Below, in pieces: positions 16,579 to 25,924 of a stretch of DNA of 64,000 bases (positions are counted from its first letter, which is position 1; each line of letters opens with the position of its first letter). This DNA comes from Deltaproteobacteria bacterium (lineage in GTDB: Bacteria > Myxococcota > Myxococcia > SLRQ01), in NCBI GenBank assembly GCA_007130885.1, contig SLRQ01000066.1, forward strand, positions 79,185 to 143,184, read 5' to 3'. The position numbers and the translations under genes were made by a program. The notes below the pieces were generated by a model. That model made no database searches, was not told where the DNA came from, and worked only from the letters and a program-made list of their open reading frames with translations.

Positions 16579-17979
16579 TTACTCCCCGCCCTTTTGTTCG
16601 AGCGACCGGTACCGGTAGACCTCGTGCATCCGGACTGCGTTGACCATGTCTCCGATCAAGGCCAGGGTTCCTCGAAATCCGAGAAAAGGCTTCTCGAAGA
16701 CGGCCCTCGTGTAAATCGTCGGAAAGCCAAGCTCCAGCAAAGCCGTTCCTTCTCCCACAGCCGATACTCCCGCGCTGTTAGCTATCATTAGGTGCAACGG
16801 ATTTTTGGACCACTGCTCCGACTGAACCCGTGACAGCTTCGCCTGACGCGGGCGAATGAGCATCGGTACACGTTCGGAAAGTTTTCCCAGCTCTCGGGTG
16901 TGTGCCACGCGGTTGGTTATGAGAGCGAACCTCAGGCGGGCTCCCACCAGCTCGATTGTCGAGGCGATGCCGGGAAGCATGTGTGGATCACCGGCGTAAC
17001 CCACGTTTAGGTTCTGAAGCACCGTCGGAACCAGCCACTCGAGACGGGGGCCTATGCGAGCGAGGTGATCACCGACATAGCGCCGTGCCTCCTTCTCCGC
17101 TCCGAAGGCTTCACCAAGCCGTACGGCCCAATGCTCGCACGCCTCCAAGCCAAGCGGTAGAGGTAGCTCAATCAGCTCGGCGCCGGTTCGTCGCGCAAGA
17201 ATCCGTGCCGCCATCCTTCCATATGGAAGCGACAGAATAGTGCCTGCCTCGGCTACTCGGCGAAGATCCTCCATGGGGCTTCCGTCCAGCCAGGTGGAGC
17301 AAAGTTCGAGGCCGATAGCACCCAGGAGCTCTCGAAGCTCCAGCAGGTTGGCTTCGTGGTCAGCTTCGTTTCGATCGCGAAGATATCCCACCATGGCCAC
17401 CCGTCTTGGGTTCCGCTGTCCCGGCGGCTCCGGCAGCCTAAGATTGCGGGCCAAGGCACGAAGTACCTCGGCGTAGCCGTCGAGCCAGTCGCCTCGCAAC
17501 GAAAGACCTCGCACCGAGATGACGTCCTTCCCGGTTCGTTCGGCCACCTCGGCGCATACTCCCTCGTAATCCGCGCCGGTTATCGATGCCATCGGCATCG
17601 ACGTCAACAACGTGCCTCCGGTGCTTGGATGGCTGGCCACTTTCTCGAGCAGCCGTCTTAGCGGCTCCTCTCGAGAAGCTATTACGGATGAAGGGTACAG
17701 CGCGGTGTTTACCACTTTGTGCCAGCCGCTCACCGAAGTGAGAGTGGCCATCATGTCGTGATTGCCCTGAACGTACTGCGTCTTCATGTACGTGCAGTCC
17801 GGACCTTCTATTACAATGCGTGCGTCACGTATGGCGTTTACCGCGAGATAGACCCCCGGCAAAAAGGGAAACGTTACAGCTGGGCTCAAGTCGGACGCGC
17901 TCGTTTCCTCTATCCCGCCGGCCATTTCCTTAGCGTCTTCCTTCTTCGCCGATATTTCCTCTGCCTCTCTATGTTTCAT
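16579..17979 (-). CDS. Nitrogenase component-1-like protein (NifK/NifN-type subunit)
   Basis: About 466 residues from ATG 17979, overlapping the upstream gene's 3' end by about 10 bp, with AGGA five bases before it. N-terminal SPAVTFPFLPGVYLAVNAI and IVIEGPDCTYMKT match the 'cluster-cysteine then HGP-x-C' part of oxidoreductase/nitrogenase component 1 proteins; Cys62 is the only cysteine there. The second usual cysteine (TTC-VGDD motif) is replaced by LTSMPMASITGADY. Then ATS-like segments, PLGLEACEHWA and NAVRMHEVYRYR. Probably the beta-like subunit of a two-subunit nitrogenase-like reductase; electron donor the NifH-like protein. Confidence 0.8.
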   Translation of the reverse strand: MKHREAEEISAKKEDAKEMAGGIEETSASDLSPAVTFPFLPGVYLAVNAIRDARIVIEGPDCTYMKTQYVQGNHDMMATLTSVSGWHKVVNTALYPSSVIASREEPLRRLLEKVASHPSTGGTLLTSMPMASITGADYEGVCAEVAERTGKDVISVRGLSLRGDWLDGYAEVLRALARNLRLPEPPGQRNPRRVAMVGYLRDRNEADHEANLLELRELLGAIGLELCSTWLDGSPMEDLRRVAEAGTILSLPYGRMAARILARRTGAELIELPLPLGLEACEHWAVRLGEAFGAEKEARRYVGDHLARIGPRLEWLVPTVLQNLNVGYAGDPHMLPGIASTIELVGARLRFALITNRVAHTRELGKLSERVPMLIRPRQAKLSRVQSEQWSKNPLHLMIANSAGVSAVGEGTALLELGFPTIYTRAVFEKPFLGFRGTLALIGDMVNAVRMHEVYRYRSLEQKGGE

Positions 17980-19792
17980 CAATTCCTGTCCGCTCACCCT
18001 CCCGGGTGCGACGAAGGTAGGGCGCGAAACGCTTGAAGAAAGTGGTGCGGCAGATATTGAGAAGTCGATCCGCCGTTCTAAGCGCGCCCTCCGGCCCAAG
18101 CTCGAAATGCTGGAGCGAAAACATGTTCTTGCCCGCCTGAGTGACTCTCCAGTCATAGGTGTGGTGGGTGAAGACGGCGTCGGCCTCCATGGACTCGAGC
18201 TGAGATTGCATTCGCTCGAAGGTGTCGAAGCCCTTTATCGAATGTCTCTCCGGTATTGAGAGCGCTTCATGCACCTTCTTGGCTACTTGGACGTCTTCCG
18301 GTTGTTCGAACATCAGCAGAATGTCCAACCCGAAGCCCATCTCTTCCAGTGTCTCGACGAGCGGAATGCCCCAAGTGGTTGCCGGCTCGGTAATGTTGTG
18401 CACCTCCCGCGCTCGCACCACCAACCCCAAACGGTGTTTCGAGGCGTCGTTTTTGAGCCGATCCCATCTCTCCCGTAGCGGCTCTAGACGTTCTTCGAAG
18501 ACTTTATCCGCTCCGGATAAACCGAGCGCCTCCAGGACCTCCCGCAACCATCGCTTTGTGCCGGCAATGCCGACAGGCGCTGTCGGACGAGCATTAGGGA
18601 GCCTGGAGTCGGCCGTGACATGCTGGTAGAGGTGCTCCCAGGCACTGGCGGGACGAATGACGTTCAACGCCGCGCGCGGCAGCTGGTCCACCAGCTCCTC
18701 GGACACTTCCGGAATCAGAACGGCGTTTACTTCCACGCCGGCCTCCTCTAGAAGGGAGCGAATCTCCGTGAGGTCGGGGGTGTCTGAAAAGCCTAGAAGG
18801 TTGATTATGTTCGGTGCGGCCGTTTCGGTTTCAGCCTCGGCTCGTTTTCTCCTATCGACGAGAAGATCCTGAAAAACGTTGATCATCGACCCGGGTCCGA
18901 TGGTCAAGTAGAGGGGCGTCTTGGTGCACTCGGCCGTACATCGCCGGAACTCCGACTCCACGTCTTCTCCCGTGACCACCGGTACGCACGTGTTCGAAAC
19001 GAACAAGGTGCTCTTTCTTCGTTCGGCCTCCTTTGCACCGAGCCGGAGTGCTTGCTTCAGCTTCTCGGGGTTGCCCATTATCACGTCGTCTTCGTTGAGT
19101 TCCGACGTGATCATCATGCCGCCCCCTTGGCTTCTGGGTCGTGGATGTCGGCCGGTGCGAACTTCGTGCTCCCAAGGATATCTGACAAGGGAGAGCACAG
19201 GCGCGGGTCCATGAGGGAAGAGATGCTCGCACTCGATGTCGCCGTGCTGGAGGAACACGAACAGGTTATCAAGAGAGTCCAGGTTTCCTCGTGCAAGCTC
19301 GTCCACGGCGAAAAAGTCCGCCCATGCGCTCGACTCCCCCCAAGAGTCCAACAACGAGTCCGGCCGGTTCGACATTGCTCCCGCATCCGGTACCGGCAGA
19401 CCCCCCTTACCGTACTCCGGATCCTCGATGAAGAGATGGCCCAGTGAAGCCATGTCGTGGCCGGCGAGCCTAGCGGAGCCCCTCTCCGATATGAGCCTTC
19501 CGAGCGCTTGGGGTAAGTTCTTGCCGATATAAGAGACGACCAATCGATCCGTTTTCACTATGCCACGCGAGCCGTCGCGGGCCGGCTCTATCTTGAACAA
19601 AATGGGCTTTTTGCCCCTTACGGCCACCTCGGCCTTCACGCATGCTTCCGTCCACACCGCGCTTTTCACCGCCCATCTCGTACCCGGAACGGATAGCCCC
19701 AGCATTTCCCGTAGCATCAGTCTCGTGCGACTGCCCGCCGCGGCGCTGCCGCCTCTTATCGGTGCTGTTCTTCTGGTTGCCATGCTGCTCAT
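17969..19792 (-). CDS. Nitrogenase component-1-like protein (NifD/NifE-type) with ~225-residue N-terminal extension
   Basis: About 607 residues; ATG 19792 overlaps the stop of the NifH-like gene. Residues ~229-280 show the component-1 signature TSELNEDDVIMGNPEKLKQA followed by LFVSNTCVPVVTGEDVE, as in NifE/NifD. Other cysteines follow at CTAEC. The extension before it has IECEHLFPHG and a segment (AEVAVRGKKPILFKIEP ... VVSYIGKNL, about residues 52-105) that resembles an accessory domain in the neighbouring rSAM proteins. This fusion is unlike the classic families I know. It is the alpha-like subunit partnering 16579-17979. Confidence 0.8.
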   Translation of the reverse strand: MSSMATRRTAPIRGGSAAAGSRTRLMLREMLGLSVPGTRWAVKSAVWTEACVKAEVAVRGKKPILFKIEPARDGSRGIVKTDRLVVSYIGKNLPQALGRLISERGSARLAGHDMASLGHLFIEDPEYGKGGLPVPDAGAMSNRPDSLLDSWGESSAWADFFAVDELARGNLDSLDNLFVFLQHGDIECEHLFPHGPAPVLSLVRYPWEHEVRTGRHPRPRSQGGGMMITSELNEDDVIMGNPEKLKQALRLGAKEAERRKSTLFVSNTCVPVVTGEDVESEFRRCTAECTKTPLYLTIGPGSMINVFQDLLVDRRKRAEAETETAAPNIINLLGFSDTPDLTEIRSLLEEAGVEVNAVLIPEVSEELVDQLPRAALNVIRPASAWEHLYQHVTADSRLPNARPTAPVGIAGTKRWLREVLEALGLSGADKVFEERLEPLRERWDRLKNDASKHRLGLVVRAREVHNITEPATTWGIPLVETLEEMGFGLDILLMFEQPEDVQVAKKVHEALSIPERHSIKGFDTFERMQSQLESMEADAVFTHHTYDWRVTQAGKNMFSLQHFELGPEGALRTADRLLNICRTTFFKRFAPYLRRTREGERTGIDET

Positions 19793-20619
19793 CACAGCCC
19801 TTCAAGGTATGCGAAGAACTCCTCGGGCTCCATGGGTGTTGGAGGCGGTGAATCTTCAGTCCCCAACGCAAGCACGGCATCAGCCAGCCTGGTAAAGGCC
19901 AGGGAAGCCGGAGCCTGTGGATCATACTCCACCACGGTCCTTCGTTTGCGCTCCGCGGTCAGAACCGCTCGATCTCTCGGAATCCATCCCACCAGCCTGG
20001 TCGATAGCCGAGAGGCGAAGTCCTCCAGAATTTGGCGGCTTTGGTCGCTGTCGTCCTTGGCGTTTCCTATCAGGCCCCCGAGGACAACGCCGTTTCTTCT
20101 GTATACCAGGAGAGCTTGGGCGATGTTGTTCGCGGCGTACATTGCCATCGGCTCTTCCGAGACGACGATAAACACCCTGTCTCCAAAGCCTTTCCGTAGA
20201 GGTGCGGCGAAACCGCCACAGACCACATCGCCCAAAACGTCGAAAACAGCGATGTCGTAGAGGCCGCTGGACAACAGCTCGACGTCATCGAAGTACTCCA
20301 GCGTTCTTGCAACGCCTCTACCACCGCATCCAAGACCTGCCGGGGGACCTCCAGACTCGCACAGGTCTATCCCCAGCCGGCCCCGGTTGATCACTTGGTC
20401 CGCTGACTCCGGTGAAAGCTCGTCGCCCAGCACTTCTAGAACAGTGCGAGGACGTACATTTCCTTCCATCAGCCTCACCGCCGAGTCGCTCTTCGGGTCA
20501 CAGCCGATATGGATGACCTTGTTACCCAGCCCCGCAAGACACGCGCTCAAGTTGGTTGCAACCACCGACTTGCCCACTCCACCCTTGCCGTACACGGCGA
20601 TCTTTTTTGTTTCCTTCAT
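19792..20619 (-). CDS. NifH/BchL/CfbC-like nitrogenase Fe protein
   Basis: 275 residues, the usual Fe-protein length. Walker A GKGGVGKSVVATN at residues 11-23, switch-like IGCDPKSDSAVRL, first cluster ligand Cys98 in ESGGPPAGLGCGGRGV, second Cys134 in DVLGDVVCGGFA. Both 4Fe-4S ligands of the dimer are conserved, so it should be an ATP-driven electron donor. AGGAG lies about seven bases before ATG 20619. It follows the rSAM gene 20634-21971 by 14 bp and overlaps the next, NifD-like gene. Its partners are the two component-1-like genes downstream. Confidence 0.93.
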   Translation of the reverse strand: MKETKKIAVYGKGGVGKSVVATNLSACLAGLGNKVIHIGCDPKSDSAVRLMEGNVRPRTVLEVLGDELSPESADQVINRGRLGIDLCESGGPPAGLGCGGRGVARTLEYFDDVELLSSGLYDIAVFDVLGDVVCGGFAAPLRKGFGDRVFIVVSEEPMAMYAANNIAQALLVYRRNGVVLGGLIGNAKDDSDQSRQILEDFASRLSTRLVGWIPRDRAVLTAERKRRTVVEYDPQAPASLAFTRLADAVLALGTEDSPPPTPMEPEEFFAYLEGL

Positions 20620-20633
20620 TGCTTCTCCTGAAT

Positions 20634-21971
20634 CTACTCGCCGGAGCCTCGCACGAGGGGTTTCAGCTCATCCAGCCCATAGCGTCGCCCATAAGCCGCC
20701 GGTACGCCAGGGCAGCGCTTGTTTTCGGGACAACCGCGGCAACCTTCCGCTTTCATACGATCAGGTGGTAGCTCGACTTCCCGATTTTCGTCTAGTAGCC
20801 ACCTGCGGTCGACCTCATGCGTTTGGGGCAGTACACATGGTGGGACCGCCGCATGGGTGGATGAAAGCAGGGAGCTGGTTCGTATGCCCCGCTCGGTCGC
20901 TACCTCGGTGGCTCGAAGCACCGCCGGAACCAGTCTAGAGTAGCGAACCAGGACACCCTCGGCGGCGGGGTTGTCATGAGGACAGATTAGGGCCGACAGG
21001 TGCCACTCTACCGGCCGACCGCCGGTTCCGGCGGGAATTGCTCCCGCCATGGTCTCCAGGTGGTCCACGTTCAAGCTGCACGCCACGGTGTTCAAGGTGA
21101 CTCGATGTCCCGCTTGCAGCAGCTCATCGATCCCGGCTCTCGCATGCTGGAGCATGCCGGTAGTGCCGGTACAAGCATCATAGGTGGCCGGGTCCGTGGC
21201 GTGCAGAGAGACGAAGAAGGACAAACGATCGGCAGGCTCCAAGTTTCGCGGGTCGATTCTGGTGCCGAAAGCCAGGGCGTTTGTTTGGACTTGAACCTCG
21301 CGGAGGCCCGGCTGAGCGAGGGCTTCTCTCACCTCGGCCTGAAAGCTGTCTTTCAGCGTGGGCTCTCCTCCCGTCAGAGAAAAGGTAGCTCCGGGCAGAA
21401 GCTCTGCTGCTTGCCGAGCGCAGGCCAAGACTATGTCCTCGGCCGGCTGGGAGTGGGTGGGGGCGGAACAGAATGGACACGCCTGGTTGCATCTGCTGGT
21501 GGTTCGCACCAAGACCTCCACGGAGTCGCCAAGCGGCCCGGCGGAGCGTTCCACCGTAACGAAGGGAAAGAGCTTGCGCAAAACCAGCTCGGGATCGTCC
21601 TTGATGTCGTGCACCAAGGCGGCAAAACCCTTCAGCTTCCTAGGGATGCGGTCACCCAGCCTTCTGACTATTTTTTCGAACAGCAGGAGCACCTTCATGT
21701 CTGGCTGATCGAGCTGTTGCTTTCCATGATAGGAAAGAGCAAACGGACCGATCTCGCGAAAGGCCGGCTGACCTCGTTTGCTGGGCTCCAAGACTAGGGA
21801 GAAAGGAAGGCCTCCTTGACCGTGAACGGTCACTACGAGCCGGTCATCACCCAGGATGCAGTCACGTACCGGTATTCCCATCCGGCGCATTACTGCATCG
21901 AGCATTTCCAGCCAACGCTGGTCGGAAGGCACGATAGCTCGCACTCGCGAACTACTGGCGGTGTAGATCAT
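20634..21971 (-). CDS. Radical SAM/SPASM-like protein, first gene of the nitrogenase-like operon
   Basis: 445 residues. An N-terminal accessory domain, about residues 44-106, has VVTVHGQGGLPFSLVLEP then FALSYHGKQQL. rSAM motif CNQACPFC at residues 161-168 after VEVLVRTTSR, TGGEPTLKDSF, VSLHATDPATYDAC. The C-terminus has AAVPPCVLPQTHEVD and CRGCPENKRCPGVPAAYG, auxiliary cluster ligands. Only 14 bp separate it from the NifH-like gene, so the enzyme and the nitrogenase-like reductase are most likely co-expressed and function together. ATG 21971 lacks a strong Shine-Dalgarno sequence. Confidence 0.85.
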   Translation of the reverse strand: MIYTASSSRVRAIVPSDQRWLEMLDAVMRRMGIPVRDCILGDDRLVVTVHGQGGLPFSLVLEPSKRGQPAFREIGPFALSYHGKQQLDQPDMKVLLLFEKIVRRLGDRIPRKLKGFAALVHDIKDDPELVLRKLFPFVTVERSAGPLGDSVEVLVRTTSRCNQACPFCSAPTHSQPAEDIVLACARQAAELLPGATFSLTGGEPTLKDSFQAEVREALAQPGLREVQVQTNALAFGTRIDPRNLEPADRLSFFVSLHATDPATYDACTGTTGMLQHARAGIDELLQAGHRVTLNTVACSLNVDHLETMAGAIPAGTGGRPVEWHLSALICPHDNPAAEGVLVRYSRLVPAVLRATEVATERGIRTSSLLSSTHAAVPPCVLPQTHEVDRRWLLDENREVELPPDRMKAEGCRGCPENKRCPGVPAAYGRRYGLDELKPLVRGSGE

Positions 21972-22283
21972 CTTTGGTCAATGCTCGCTGCGGCGAAGAC
22001 CGAGCTCGCGGTTTCGTGGGGCCGGAGGAAGCCTTTTTCGAGGTCGCCCCCCCGAGCAGGTGGATTGTACGTTCTCGCTCGCTCTTGGCGCAAGAAGTGC
22101 TGCTCGTTCTCCATGTCTGGGGGTTGGCACGTAGGATAGAAAGAAAAAGCTCTGCTTTGAAGGTGATTGGGCAAGACACGTGGTGCGAGGGCGTGCTATG
22201 AGGAGAACTTGGGCTCGGCTCAGGGGCACTCTGTTCTTGGGCTACGTGGGTGGCTTTGACGGTTGGGCACGAAGACCGGTAGC
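21972..22283. other. 312-bp intergenic region between the nitrogenase-like operon and the kinase operon
   Basis: Divergent spacer that should carry the promoters of both operons. I see no convincing ORF, terminator or repeat here. Confidence 0.5.
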
Positions 22284-24380
22284 ATGCAGCAAGTGGACGG
22301 CGAAAACGAGCAAGTGGGCCGTTACGAAATCATTCGGCCCTTGGCCAAGGGAGGTATGGCCGAGATCTTCCTGGCGCGCCAGGCCGGACCCGCCGGCTTT
22401 GGTAAGACCGTAGTGGTGAAGCGCGTTCTAGCGCATCTGGCAACGGACGAAGATTTCATCGAGATGTTTCTGGACGAGGCTCGTCTGGCCGCGTTCCTCT
22501 CTCATCCCAATGTCGTCCAGGTCTTCGACTTCGGCGAAGATTCGGGGAGCTACTATCTGGCCATGGAGTATCTGGCCGGCGAGGATCTGTCGGCCGTCTT
22601 TCAACAGGCCAAGGCGCGTGGGCGTCCGATCGATCCGCAGACAGCTTGCCTAATATGCTCGCATGCCCTGGAGGGTCTTCATTATGCTCACACCTTGACC
22701 GGTGAGGATGGTGAGCCTCTCAAAATAGTGCATCGGGACATCTCTCCTTCGAACATCATGGTGACCTACCAGGGTTCCGTGAAGTTGCTCGACTTCGGCA
22801 TTGCGAAAGCCGCTGGGAAGATGGTCCGGACACAGGTCGGCACGCTCAAGGGCAAGTACATGTATATGTCGCCCGAGCAGGCGCGCGGCCGGCCGGTGGA
22901 TGGTCGCAGTGACCTCTTCGCGCTCGGAGCCGTACTATACGAAATGCTGACGGGCGTTCGTCTCTTCCAGAGGGACAATCAGCTGGCGACGTTGATGGCG
23001 GTGGCCGAGGAGCCCATACCAAGCCCGAAGCGGCATAGGCCCGATCTTCCCGATGAGGTGGAGGAGATCGTCATGCGCGCGCTGGAGCGAGACCCGGCGG
23101 GTCGCTTCTCTTCGGGCCAGACCATGCGCGAGGCCATCGACGAGTACCTCGCCAAATGCGCCTACGCGGCCGCAAACGCTCAGCTTCGCCAGTTCCTGTT
23201 GGATCTTTTCGGAAGGGAGCACATATCCCAAAGGGCGCGCCCACCAACCACCAGCCCGGGTGTGCGAAAGGCGAAAGACGGCGTCCGGTCGGGCGCGGCC
23301 AAGGCCGGCAAGTCTCCGGATGCTGCCCCGGAGTTCGCGGAGGAGCCGCCGAGCCCCTCCGATGAGCCGCCCACACCCAAGCCGGATCCCAGGTCCGAGG
23401 ACGCCGTCGACGAAACGGGCGAAGCTGAGGAGGAGCCTACGCGCCTCACATCTCGTCCGTTCTTCAATGATGAGCCCGAAGGTGTCGAAGAAGGTGCAAC
23501 GGATGGTGTCCCGCAGGTTGCTTCTGGAGAACCCGAAGCGCCGCCCGAGGAGGATCAGGATCTCGACGAGTGGGGTCAGAGCACCGGGCCCTTGGAAGAT
23601 GACGAGGATCTGGAAGAGCCGGCCGGAGGTGGCGGCGGGCTGAAGAAGATCGTCGCGGGCGCCGCCGGCGCCGTGCTAATCGGCGTTGGGGCGTTTCTGG
23701 TGCTTGACGGCTACTTCGATGGGTTGATCGGGGAACAAGATATCCCGGTTGCCGAGGAAGAGGCTGTCGAGCCACCCGTCTCTCCAGACCCTGTCGAGCC
23801 TCGGGAGGAGGGGGAGCCCGAGGAAGCAGAGACCGTTTCTTCGGAAGAGTTGGAAAACGACGAGCCGGAGTCCCTGGAAGCCGACGAGCCCGATGCTCCC
23901 GTAAAAGCGGCTCCCGAGCCGGCCTCTCCCGAAAGAGTTCCGAAGCCCGTCACTCCCGCAAAGCCGGTGTCGGAGCCGGAGAAGTCTGCTCCGGCGCAAG
24001 AGCCCGGCAGGCAGGAAGAGGTTGCCGCGCCCGAGGTAGATCCAGAGCCCCAGCCGGCCGAGCCGGAGGAACCCGAGGTTGAGGAGCCGGCCGATGAACA
24101 AGAGGTGGCTAGCGCCGAGGCCGACGAGCCGGAGGAGCCGGCGGAGGCTGTCTCTCCCGAGCCTGCTCAGCAGCGGGGCAAGCTCATGGTAAACTGTGTC
24201 CCCTGGTGCAGGATATACTTGAACGGCCGCGATACCCAGCGCACATCACCCGCAAGAGACATCCGTCTTCCCGCGGGAAGTCATGAGCTGCGGGTGGTCC
24301 ATCCCCCGACGGGAATGGAGCGTTTCGAGGATATCGTCATCGAGCCTGGGGATGAGACTGTGATTGTGGTAAGGTTCTAA
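22284..24380 (+). CDS. Serine/threonine protein kinase with acidic linker and PEGA-like C-terminus
   Basis: About 698 residues from ATG 22284. Hanks-type kinase domain (residues ~15-285): GRYEIIRPLAKGGMAEIF, VVVKRVL with the ATP Lys, IVHRDISPSNIM catalytic loop, LLDFGIAKA for DFG, and MSPEQARGRPVDGRSD. A membrane helix (KKIVAGAAGAVLIGVGAFLVL) follows about residue 455. Next comes a long Pro/Glu-rich region and a final PEGA-like domain (CVPWCRIYLNGRDTQRT...ELRVVHP). Typical of myxobacterial signalling. It starts a four-gene same-strand set of secreted proteins. Confidence 0.92.
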   Translation: MQQVDGENEQVGRYEIIRPLAKGGMAEIFLARQAGPAGFGKTVVVKRVLAHLATDEDFIEMFLDEARLAAFLSHPNVVQVFDFGEDSGSYYLAMEYLAGEDLSAVFQQAKARGRPIDPQTACLICSHALEGLHYAHTLTGEDGEPLKIVHRDISPSNIMVTYQGSVKLLDFGIAKAAGKMVRTQVGTLKGKYMYMSPEQARGRPVDGRSDLFALGAVLYEMLTGVRLFQRDNQLATLMAVAEEPIPSPKRHRPDLPDEVEEIVMRALERDPAGRFSSGQTMREAIDEYLAKCAYAAANAQLRQFLLDLFGREHISQRARPPTTSPGVRKAKDGVRSGAAKAGKSPDAAPEFAEEPPSPSDEPPTPKPDPRSEDAVDETGEAEEEPTRLTSRPFFNDEPEGVEEGATDGVPQVASGEPEAPPEEDQDLDEWGQSTGPLEDDEDLEEPAGGGGGLKKIVAGAAGAVLIGVGAFLVLDGYFDGLIGEQDIPVAEEEAVEPPVSPDPVEPREEGEPEEAETVSSEELENDEPESLEADEPDAPVKAAPEPASPERVPKPVTPAKPVSEPEKSAPAQEPGRQEEVAAPEVDPEPQPAEPEEPEVEEPADEQEVASAEADEPEEPAEAVSPEPAQQRGKLMVNCVPWCRIYLNGRDTQRTSPARDIRLPAGSHELRVVHPPTGMERFEDIVIEPGDETVIVVRF

Positions 24381-24439
24381 ACGGTTCGGCTGTTGTTTGG
24401 CTTCCTTTGCGCCGCACTGTTCTGATAGGGTGAACGATA

Positions 24440-25912
24440 ATGAAAGCTCGAATCAGTCTAGTTCTTGCGAGTATTATTGGACCGCTGCTTCTCGTCTCGG
24501 TTGCAAAAGCGGAGGAAGGTAGCGGCCAAAGAGAGGCCGTCGCCGTGACGGCCCTGCACGAGCGAGCATCGCGCGAGGCGCTCATGGTCGATCGCGCGGT
24601 GCGCCGCTGGGTGGAAGCCAACGGGAGACTGGAGCTTGTCGACCTGGACGAGCACGCTCTCGGAGACTTTCTAGAAGAGGAGCGAAGGAGGCTGGAGACG
24701 GCCCGCGCGGTCAAGGAAACCGGCGTCGAAGCATACGACATGATGAGCTTCGAGACGGCGGTGATGCGGCTGGACCGAGCCATCGAGGCATACGAGCAGC
24801 TCGACCTGACGAAGTACCTCACCGAACTTCTCGACACCTACTTCATGCGTACATTGACGCTCTTTTACGAGGGTCAGCCTTCGCGTGCTCGCAATCAGAT
24901 CCTCGACATATTTGCCCTAGACCGCGGCTACTCCCCCGACTCCGGCCGCATCACACCGGAGATCGAGGGGTTGCTCGACGAAGGCCGGCGCGCGGTAGAC
25001 GAGTCACCCGAGACCACACTAGAGATTCAAACAGATCCTGTCCCTGCGTGGGTGTATGTCGATGGCCGCTTTAGAGGCGTATCTCCCGTCGAGCTGGGCG
25101 ACCTCGAGCCCGGCCATCACTTCGTCACCGCTCGAGCTCCCGGCTACCGGTTCGCTCAAGAGAGGCACCTGGCGGCTCCTGGTCAGATAGCAAGGCTGCG
25201 GCTTAGCCACTCCGAGCGCGGTGAGGAAATGCTTGCGCACCTGCAAGCGGTCGGCTCCGGCATTATCGAACGAGATCCCGCTTCACAGGCCATGACACTG
25301 GCTCGATGGGTTGGATCCGACAATGTTCTCGCAATCGGCGTTCGCTTAGACGATGAAGGTGTGGTGCTGCACGGATGGCGTTTCGCGTCCGACGGGCACC
25401 TGAAGGCTCATGCGCGGACAAATCTTTCGCGCCGGCAAATCGGCTCGGATGGACCTATTGCTCAGTTCCTTGATGGGCTGTACGCGGATGTCAGACCGAG
25501 GGGCGATGATGGTGAGCCGATAAGGGAGCTTCACGTAGCGCGAAGCTTTTTCGACTTCGACGTGGAGTTCGGGCATAAGGGTTGGGGCCTCGTCGCCACC
25601 AGCGCGGGAGTGGCCACGGCGGTCGGCGGAGTCTTCATGGGACTCGCGGCCCGCAGTGAGGAGCAAGCAGCGAAGCAAGTGCCCCAGCTCGATATGGATA
25701 GATACGTAAGCACCATGAGGGGAGCCCGATTGCGTGCCACCGCGGCTGATACGATGTTCATCGTGGCCGGTTTGGGGGCTGCCGCCGGTGTGTACCTTTT
25801 GATAGTGGACGAGCCGCCCTGGGGCGGGTGGACGGTGGATGAGTACTCTTCGCGGATGGGCGTGGTGCCTACTGGAGACGGTGCGGCGCTGATGCTCGGG
25901 GGCAGCTTTTAA
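24440..25912 (+). CDS. Exported PEGA-domain protein
   Basis: 490 residues. Signal peptide (ARISLVLASIIGPLLLVSVAKA), helical repeats in residues ~60-185, a PEGA domain around residues 195-265 (DPVPAWVYVDGRFRGVSPVE, ARAPGYRFAQ) and two hydrophobic segments near residues 390-460 (GLVATSAGVATAVGGVFMG and MFIVAGLGAAAGVYLLIV). The C-terminus is unassigned. Follows the PEGA-ended kinase by 59 bp, so it may form part of the same envelope pathway. Confidence 0.8.
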   Translation: MKARISLVLASIIGPLLLVSVAKAEEGSGQREAVAVTALHERASREALMVDRAVRRWVEANGRLELVDLDEHALGDFLEEERRRLETARAVKETGVEAYDMMSFETAVMRLDRAIEAYEQLDLTKYLTELLDTYFMRTLTLFYEGQPSRARNQILDIFALDRGYSPDSGRITPEIEGLLDEGRRAVDESPETTLEIQTDPVPAWVYVDGRFRGVSPVELGDLEPGHHFVTARAPGYRFAQERHLAAPGQIARLRLSHSERGEEMLAHLQAVGSGIIERDPASQAMTLARWVGSDNVLAIGVRLDDEGVVLHGWRFASDGHLKAHARTNLSRRQIGSDGPIAQFLDGLYADVRPRGDDGEPIRELHVARSFFDFDVEFGHKGWGLVATSAGVATAVGGVFMGLAARSEEQAAKQVPQLDMDRYVSTMRGARLRATAADTMFIVAGLGAAAGVYLLIVDEPPWGGWTVDEYSSRMGVVPTGDGAALMLGGSF

Positions 25913-25924
25913 AGGGAGAGATAA

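Noticed and set aside
16579..20619. True nitrogen-fixation nifHDK
   Set aside because: No nifB, nifE/N pair, molybdenum genes or other nif accessories; the alpha-like subunit has a foreign extension and the beta-like one lacks a ligand Cys.
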